A stretch of DNA of 64,000 nucleotides from Solwaraspora sp. WMMD1047 (GTDB taxonomy: Bacteria; Actinomycetota; Actinomycetes; Mycobacteriales; Micromonosporaceae). Location of the stretch: the NCBI RefSeq assembly GCF_029626155.1, contig NZ_JARUBL010000001.1, forward strand, positions 6,972,501-7,036,500, in the 5' to 3' direction. The notes below the pieces were generated by a model. The model was not told where the DNA came from. It saw only the letters and a program-made list of their open reading frames with translations, and did not search any database. The position numbers and the translations under genes were made by a program. Below are positions 34,601-43,600 of this stretch, piece by piece (positions within the stretch are counted from its first letter, which is position 1; each line of letters opens with the position of its first letter).

Positions 34601-37600
34601 AGTCGTTCTTCACCACCGGTGGTCGTAGCTTCTACGTCCGCGATGGGCTTCTCGGGTGGCACCGGGTCACCGTCGCACCGACCTGGTCACCGACCGAGGC
34701 CAAGGTCATCGACCAGTCCGCGGAAAATGCGAAATTCGACACCCGCAGCGACCAGTCCGCAGGGATCAAGCATGCGTCCACCAGCGGCGGCTCCGGATCG
34801 CTCGGCGTCGGCACGATGTTTCCGCAGCGGGTCGGCTACGGCGCCGGCGGCGCCGGTGAGGTCGCCCTTTCCCGGCCGCTGGAGTCGTTCGAGGACGGCG
34901 TCAAGCTGACCGATTCGCACAACGTCCGCAGCGGGTCGGGCTCTCATCTGGTGGCCGCGCCGGTCGGCTTCAGGGTCATCGTTACGGACCCGGCCACGCC
35001 GCTCACCGGTCTGAAGTCCGCCGAGCGGCACGTCGGCGAGCCGGTCCGGGCCGAACTGACGTTCCGCAGCGTCGACGACATCGCCAACGCCACACCCCGC
35101 GAACCTGACTGGCTCACGGTCGACCCGAGCAGACACACGTCGATGCTGGTCGAGAACTTCACACCGGTACGCATCCTGCGCGCGGGCATCGGGCTGGCCG
35201 AGGGCACCGACCCGACCGGGACCTGGAACGACGTGGTCGAGGACGTACTCGTGCTGCTTGCGCCCACCAGGGCGGTCGGGCCGGGCACGCTGGGGGCCGG
35301 GCAGGCCCGCGGCCTGTTCAAGGAGTCCGCCGTGCTCGGCAACCTCATGCCGGCCCTGGACACCGTGGTACACCCACCAACGATCACCAGTACCCACGGC
35401 GCGCACGCACTGTCACTGGAACTCACGGCGAGCATGCCGAAGCTGTCCATCCTGGCTGACGTCGCCAAGACCTCCTTCCGCTGGCAGCCGGGGCAGAGTG
35501 AAGTGACGAAACTGGCCCATTCCAGCCGGGTCGGCATGGGCCTCACCCTGGTCCCCGCCCGTTGGGCGTTCGGCCCCGGGTACGTGCAGGCCCGGCTCTT
35601 CTGGGGCTTCCTGCGCTCGATGACCGCCTCCGTCAGCCAGGGCGGCACGTCCCGGACCGGCACCGAGTTCAAGGACATCGCCAACGTCCTGGTGGAGGCG
35701 CACTTCCGGGTCACCGTGAACGCCGGGCTACGCGAGGTGCCGGGCTCCCGGTTGTTCGGCGAGGGCACGGTCGAACCGATCACCGTGGACATGGTGGTGC
35801 TCGGCCACCTACCGGCGGTTCGGGTCGCCCAACTGCTCAACGACAGCAGCGTGCTGATCCCATCCCCGACGCAGTGGTACGTGCCGCCGTACGCGCTCAG
35901 CGGCGGTGGGCGGTCCGTGGTGTACGGACTCAGCGGGTTCCAACAGCTCTATCTGGATGTGGCCGGGCTGATCCGACGCATCGAGGGTGGCTTCCTGCCC
36001 GAGTTCGGCAGGTCCGGCAAGGTCAAACGAATGGCTACCAGCCGCGCCGCGATCGAACGGCAGGCCAACCAGGACGCATTGGACCGGGTGCTGTCCGTGC
36101 CCGGGTTGCGTCAGGGCAAGGGCAATCTGCTCAAGACCGGTCTGATCGCCGAGCTCAGTCGCACCAAGAAGATCGGCACCCGGCACGTCATCGTGCACGT
36201 GACGGCCAGCTACACCAAAGCCTTCCAACACCTTGGCACCAGCAAGGGCGACGCGGTACGGACCACCCACGCCGACGCCTCCCAGGAGAAGATCAGCGCC
36301 GGCAGCCAGTGGCGAGGTGCCGTTGCGTTCGAGGGCGGTGGCGTCTTTCGACTCACCGGCAACACGGCGGGCGCGTTCGTACCCGCGGGCGCGGTAGAGC
36401 TGCGTGGCCGATTCGACCGGCAGAGCGGCGCGGAGCTCGGCGGTCAGGAGAGCCGGCTCAACGGTGGCACCCCGGACTCCCAGGCGTTCGGCAACGACCT
36501 GCGAATCACCGTGCAGGTGTACGCGTACACGAAGCGCCTCGGTCCGGACCCGAAGTCCCGCGTGAGGTTCGGGCGGGTGATGCACCAGCGGTTGCCTCGG
36601 CCGGCCTCGGACGCGACCCGGGTGGTGAACCCGATCCACGAGCCGGCCGGCCTGGTCGGCGGAAAGAAGTTCACCCGATTCCGACTGGTCGAGACCCGCC
36701 CGGTCACCGTGCAGTTCGACAACGCCTCGGTGCTGGCACAACCGATCAGTCTGCCGACCACGTTGACACCACGGCCCGACCCGCTGGCAGTCGACCGACG
36801 AACCCAGCTCAAGCTGACCGAGCTGCGCGACTGGGTCGACGCGGGACCGAAGTCGACTGTCAACCGCTGGCTGTCGGTGGAGGACTTTCCGGGTAGCGCC
36901 CTGATCGCCGCGTTGGCCAAGGATGCCCTCTTCTCCGCCCAGCAGTACACCGACACGGTGTCACAGATCAAGTTGGGCGGCCTGCGCGGCACCGATGGGT
37001 TGGCCGAAGGGATGCCGCTCTGGGCCAGCATGATCGACAGGCTGGGCGAGTCGCGGCAGGTCCACGGACTCGCCCAGATGCTCGGCAGCGTGTGGCACGT
37101 GGATCGGATCACCTCCGCCGAGGACGGCGCGACCACCGACCTGGCCATCGCGGTCGCGTTGACCAATCCGACCGTGCTGCCAGCACACGCCACCATCACC
37201 AACGAATCCGCCTCGGTCGGATCGGTCGAGATCAGCGCAGCCAGGACCATCGAGAAGCAGCTGGCGTTGCGTGCCAGCTTCGCGGCGAACGTCCGCCGCG
37301 TCGGCACCAGCACCGGCACCACCCACGGCGGCGGCGCGGTGTTCCCGGCCACGTACGAGAAGGTGCTCTACGCCGGATCCACGCGCGATACCGAGAGCAT
37401 CAGTGGCGCGATCGAACGCAACGCCAACAACCGCAAGGGAAAGCAGCGGTCGTTCCTGGTCGCTTTCGACATGCGGGTCTCGGCGGCGGTTGAGATCACC
37501 AACGATCCGGACCGGTACGCCGTCATCCCACAGTCACTGCGCAGCGGCGAATGGCTGCATCACCACAAGTCGGTGGCCCGGCACGGCACCATCACCAACG

Positions 37601-40600
37601 CGATCTTCCTGCGGCTGTCCGCCGCCACCATGGTGAAGCTCGGCCTGTTGCCGAAGTTGGCTGGGGATCCCGGCATGATCAGCCAACCGTGGCTGCCGAC
37701 CATGCCTCCGACGCTGACCCTACCGCCCGGACGCGGCCTCGGCCTGGGCCTCTACACGTTCGACGAGACCCCGACCCTGACCGATTCGATGACCGCCGTG
37801 CTCCGGTCCGAGGCGGCCAAACTCGGCCCCGACAGGGGCATGGTCAACAGCCTGCTCGACATGGTGCAGGGCCGGATCACGAACCGGTCGATCGGCAGGA
37901 TCTCCGGCTCGCTCTCCGGCCCGGGGCTCGACGACCCGATGCTGAACCGCCGTCGCCTGCTCTACCTGTTCACGCCCGCGGGGCAGGCGCAGCACTGGTC
38001 CGCCATGGTCGACGGCGGGGTGTCGGTGCTGCACATGAAGCCCGGCCGGATGACGCAGCACTCCCGGGACGTACGGCTGATCGCCGAACCCGTCGGCGAA
38101 CCGAAGGTCCTGGGCTTCGTCGCCGACCACGACGACCTGGACATCAAGACCACCCACACCAGTGAGCAGGGCGTCACCAGACAGCGAATGCACGGCAGCA
38201 CCTCCACCCTCGGGGTCGCTGGCACCGGCGTCTCCAACCACCAGGGCGAGAACCTCGCGGTCGGCATGGGAGACACCGTCGGGCGGGTGTCCCAGGTACT
38301 GAACGCGCAGAGCGACGGCTCAACCACGCTCGACACGAACCTCAGCTCCGGTCGGGGGATCAAGGCCAAACTGGAGATCCACACCAGGTACACCCTGGCC
38401 ATCTTCGACAAGGGCGAGCGCGTCGACGGCGACCTGTTGGTCGTACACGACAAGACGGTCCAGGACCGGTGGGCCGACGACCTCCGGCCACCACGGTCCA
38501 AGCCGGCGGACCCGCCCGTGCCCTACCAGATCGTCCCGCCCGAGAAGATGGCGCCCGGCTGGCGAACGCTCAACGGCATGCCGCTGCCGCCGCGATTCAG
38601 CGCCGAGGACCTCAACCCGGTCGCCCAGGTGCAACGCCTCGTCGCGAACCTGCTGACCGACGCCGCCAAGCGGCTCAAGACAACGGGATACGCCGGCGCG
38701 CATCAGATCCACCAGAGCCTCACCCCGGAGATCCTGCTCCCCGGCCTGCCGAAGCTGATGACCGAAGCGGGTTTCGACCTGCCATCGGCGGTCAGCGCCC
38801 AGATCTTCGGGCAGCAGGCGGCGATCAACATCCGGCTGCGGCCCGAGAGTGCCTCGCTCGGCGGCGTCAGCTCCGGCGTCTACCGCGAACACGCGCCGCA
38901 GCAGAGCGGCGGCTACAGCACCGGCACCAGCGTCATCACCCAGAACCTGCGGATCCCCCGCATTCCACTGATCGGGCGCGGCTTCGCCGACGACCCGTAC
39001 CAGGCGTTGGAGGCCGGTGGGCCCGGCGTCGCCGCCGGTGACACCCAGGCCGCCGCCGAAAGCGGCGGCAACGCCACGAGCGACCTGGGCAACGTCAAGC
39101 CGGAAAGCCGCTCGGCTGCCGTCGACTACCTCAGCCGGGTCGAGGTCACCGTCTCGCTCTCGTACTCGCTGCTGCCGGCCAGGACGGTGACAAGCGCCAG
39201 CCAGCCGGACGAGTTCGTGAACGTGTCGCTGCGGATGGGCCTACCCGACGCGCGGACGGCCCTGCACATCCCGACGGACACCACAGCGCTGGCCAAGGAC
39301 GCACCCGGCCGGGTCGCCGCCTTCGACGAGATCGTCGATCACGAGGCGAAACTGGCCAAGGCGGCGGACGCTTTCGTTTCCGCGGCAGACAACCTCGACC
39401 AGGCCCGCTACGACGCGTACCACGCCCCGGAAGGCAGCGCCGCACGCGTCGCCGTCGAGGCCACGTTGCCCGGGTTGCACCAGGACTGGGATCGGGCCGG
39501 GAATGCCTGGTGGGACCTGCTGCAACGGCACCACGAGTTGCTGGACGACTTCCGGCACCGGTATGTCGGGGTCCCCAAGGGCACGCCGGACGCTGACGCA
39601 GCTGCCCTCACCAAGCACATCCAGAACGACAGCGGCCGCCCTGCCCCGACCGGCACCGCCACCCAGCGACCATCGACCGACACCACCGGGACCTCGACGG
39701 ACGAGCCGCGGGTGCTTCCGACGCCGGGGGGCGGGTACTGCCAGCTCTACTCCACCGTCGGCAGCGCCCCCGGGTTGGTCAGCGCTCGGCTGGCCGCCGC
39801 GGGGCTGGGCTCGCCTGCCCTGCACGCCTGGCTCGGCGATCCCGGGGCCGTCCGCGCCCAGCTCACCGCATGGGCCGCTCATGCCGGTGGGTTGGTGCCG
39901 CCGACCAGCCAACTCGGTCAGGCGGCGGAGCTGCTGCGCCGCCTGGTCCACCGACACCTGCAGACCGCGGGCCCGGACGGCGTGCCGGCGGCAGCCCTGG
40001 AGGGGTACCGGAACAACCGGGTGCTGCAGTTGCGCGCCGAGGTGGATGCGATGAACCGCGACACCCTGCTGGGCCGGCTGCAGGAGGCGGGCATCACGCG
40101 GCTGCGTGACCCCGGCCTGCTACCGGCCACGCACCTGCGCGATCTCTACCTCAACCAGCGAACTGCCGACCTGGTCGCCGCAGGGTGGGACCCGGCGGCC
40201 GCCCGCACCCACACGGAAGGTCTGGTTCCGCTCAAACCCACCACGGACGGCTCACCGCCCCGCGACCTGGCCAACGAGGCACTGTCGATGCGGACGATGT
40301 TCGATTACCTCACCGCCAGCGGAAATCCGGTCGGACTGCAGGCACTCTCCGACGAGACGCTGCGCGACCAGCTCATGACGCACCTGCTCGACCCGCTTCG
40401 ACCGGCCGACGCCGGCGAGTTCTCCGCCCTCACCGAGGCGGTCCGAGGGTGGGAGGTCCACTGGCAGGACCCGGTCGGCGAGGCATTCGCGGGGCTGTTG
40501 GCAGCGACGTTGGACGCCCGGATACGCATCCACGCACCCGAACACATCCAGACGATCGGCCGCGACGAGGCGGTCCTGTTCGACGTGTACCGGCAGAGCG

Positions 40601-43600
40601 ACCACTACCAGGCGATGGTCAACCACCAACCCGCCCCGGTTGAGCCGGCGCCGCCTGCCGAGCAGCCAGCGGTCGAGTTGGACCAGCTGCGGGGCCCTGC
40701 CGTCGATCCGAAGGACGCCAAGCCGTTCGAAGTCGATCCGCCCCGTCCGGCCGGCGGGAGGTCAATCAGCGGGGAAGCCCTGCGAAACCAGCAGATGCGC
40801 GTCAACCCCGCCTGGATGCCGCTGTCCCACTTCACCCCCGAGATCTACGCCGGCCGACCAGACGCCCACTGGCACTACGTCGTCACCGAATCAGACGACA
40901 TGATTATCGGCAGCGAGGAGATTCTCACCGTCGTCTCCGCCAAACAACTCGACGACCTCCACGTCGCCATGCGCACCAAGAACCCCGACCTCACCCTCGA
41001 CCAGCTCAAGGACAGCATCAACCAACAAGGCCACCCCACCATCGGCGTACGCTTCGACAGCGACGGACGCGCCTACGTGGGCAAGGGACGAATCAGCGGC
41101 GAACTACACCGTGACCCGGTGACCGGCCAGTGGATCGTCGACGACAAACCCGGCCGCTACATAAGCGAGAAGATCCGCCCCGGACTCGACCCCGTCGACG
41201 TGAAACGCTGGCTCGACGGCGTTGCCACAAGACTGAGCAAACAAATGGGCGTACCCGTCGAAGCCCGCCCTTACAAACACACCACCAAGACCACCGCACC
41301 ACCAGCACCACCGACACAGGTGGCGGCCCCACCACCGGCACCCGGACAAGTGGCACCCGTACCACCGGCTGTCCAGACCGCCCGCACCGAACCAACCGAC
41401 GCTGCCCCGCCCCCGGACGGTCTGCGCACGCGCTGGGTGGAGTTCAAGGCGCAGCGCATGCGGGCCGAAGGCACCGACCCGGTCGCATCCACGATCCTGG
41501 CCAGCGGCCTGACGGCCGACCGCGACACGATGCTCGCCGATCTGGCGACAGAACCCGCCGGCCCCCACGAACACACCGCGCCACCACCACCGGTCAGCCA
41601 GTCCGACGCCACCAAACCAACCGACGCCACCGCCCCGCCACCAGCGCTGCCTGCGGAGGGCGTGATCCTGCGCGATCTCCTCGCTGACGCACAGCCTGAA
41701 CGACACCCGGCGACGCCGGGCCTGGCCGGAGCTACCGAGGCCACGACCCACGGCCCAGCGGACACGGTCTCCGGCCAACCGCCACTGCCGCTCGACACCC
41801 ACGTGGCCGCCCTCATCCAGTCCGGATGGACGGTGGTGGCCAGCGACCGCGGCACCACCGTCGACCTCGACGCCCAGCTGGTCCATCTCGACCCCACCGA
41901 CGAAGAGGTGCACGCGGCGCTGCACGACATCCACAAGATCGCCACCGACTCCCTCGGCGCTCCGCACCTGGCCTACACCAACCGTGCTCTGGGGGCGGAG
42001 ACGCTGGTCGCCGAGGTCCCGACACTGGTGGAGCAGGACAACAGCCGGCTTGTTGACGATGATCTCGGCACCGTGATGGATGCCTGGCGACGCCTCGACC
42101 GCCGGATGAGTTGGCTCCTGCATACGCCGAGACCGCGCGGATACGAACGGCTGGGGCAGATGCCCGACGGACATCACGCCATGGCTTCCTTCAACCGCTG
42201 GCGCTGGCAGTTGCGGCTGCGGTACGACCTGGACGCCGACAGTTCGCGGGATGCGCTGGTACACGAGAAGTTCCACTCCACGCAGGACGCGACCCAGGCA
42301 CGGTGGCGGGTGGCCGAGACCGGCGACCCGAGGGTGCTGGCTGAGGTGATCAACGATCCGGAGGTGCACCGCGAACTGCTCGACGGGCCGGATAGCCAGC
42401 TCGACGCGTCACAGCGGAAGGTGGCGGAGCTGCTGTCGCGGCATGGACTGGACCACCCTGACCGGAGGGCGATCTACGAGCTTCTCGATCGGCAGAGCAA
42501 TCTGATGAACCGGGCCCGGCGGTGGCTGGCGGCGGCCGAGGCCGGCGAGGCCGGAGGTCGACTCCGGGAACGCGTGCAACGTGCGGAGCGCCAGGTCGAA
42601 ACATCGGGGGGCACGGGACGGGCCCTGTACCTGAGCCTGTTGCACGAGGCCCAGGCCTTCCTGCTCGGCCTGTGGATCCAGGAGGCGGGATCGGTGCACC
42701 GGTGGGGCGTGGCCGCCGCCCAACTGCCCCCGACCGACGGGTACGACAGCATCCCGCTGGGAACACCGAACAAGTACCGCCACATGCCTGCTGGGGCCGC
42801 AGGGATCTTCCTCCGTCCGTCCTCTTCGACGACGGACGCGCCGCCCCGGTTGCCGCGACGGGAGGGCATGCTGCTGGTGGTTCAGGTCACCGACACCGGC
42901 CAGGCCGGCCACGTCCTGCGCCGGCTGCGGGACGACCTGCCCGCGGGGACCATGGTGGAGTTGCTGACGGCCGCGCCGATCAGCGCCCCACGGGCGGTGG
43001 AACTCGCCCGGGTGTTGGGCGCGGGTCGGGTGCTCGCGCTCGACGTCGACCTGGTCGAGCCGACCGGGGCGGTGGCCGATCACTTCGTGCCCTACAGTCG
43101 AGATCACCGCCCCTCCCTCGGCCCCGGTGCCCGCTACTACGCCGTGCACACCGGGCCGCAGCCGTCCGTACTGGACCTCGGTGTGGTTGCTCTGCGCGGC
43201 CTCGGCTCGGGCCGGTACCAGCTGATACCGGGTTGGCACGTGCGGCCGGTCGGCCAACGGGTGTGGATCGGGCCGGCGGACCTGCCGCCGGCCGTGCGCG
43301 ACGACGACCCGCCGGTGGTGGTCGGGCTGCCGTCACGGCAGACCCCGTGGCCGGTGTGGGTGCTCGGGGTGTGGGTCGGCCGCGCCCTGGCCAGCCATGT
43401 GGGCGCCACGACCGAATCGGGATTCGTGCGGGTGCATCGACCGCAGCCCCGACCCGCGGTGCCCGCGACGGCCACCGACGACCTGCTGCACCCGGTCAGC
43501 GACGCCGAGCGTCGGACCGTCGCGGCAGCCTTCGACGCGGACGTGGTGGTAGCGGAGGTCGGCTACGCACCGGCGGACCCGGGCGGCCCCGATCTCGGCT

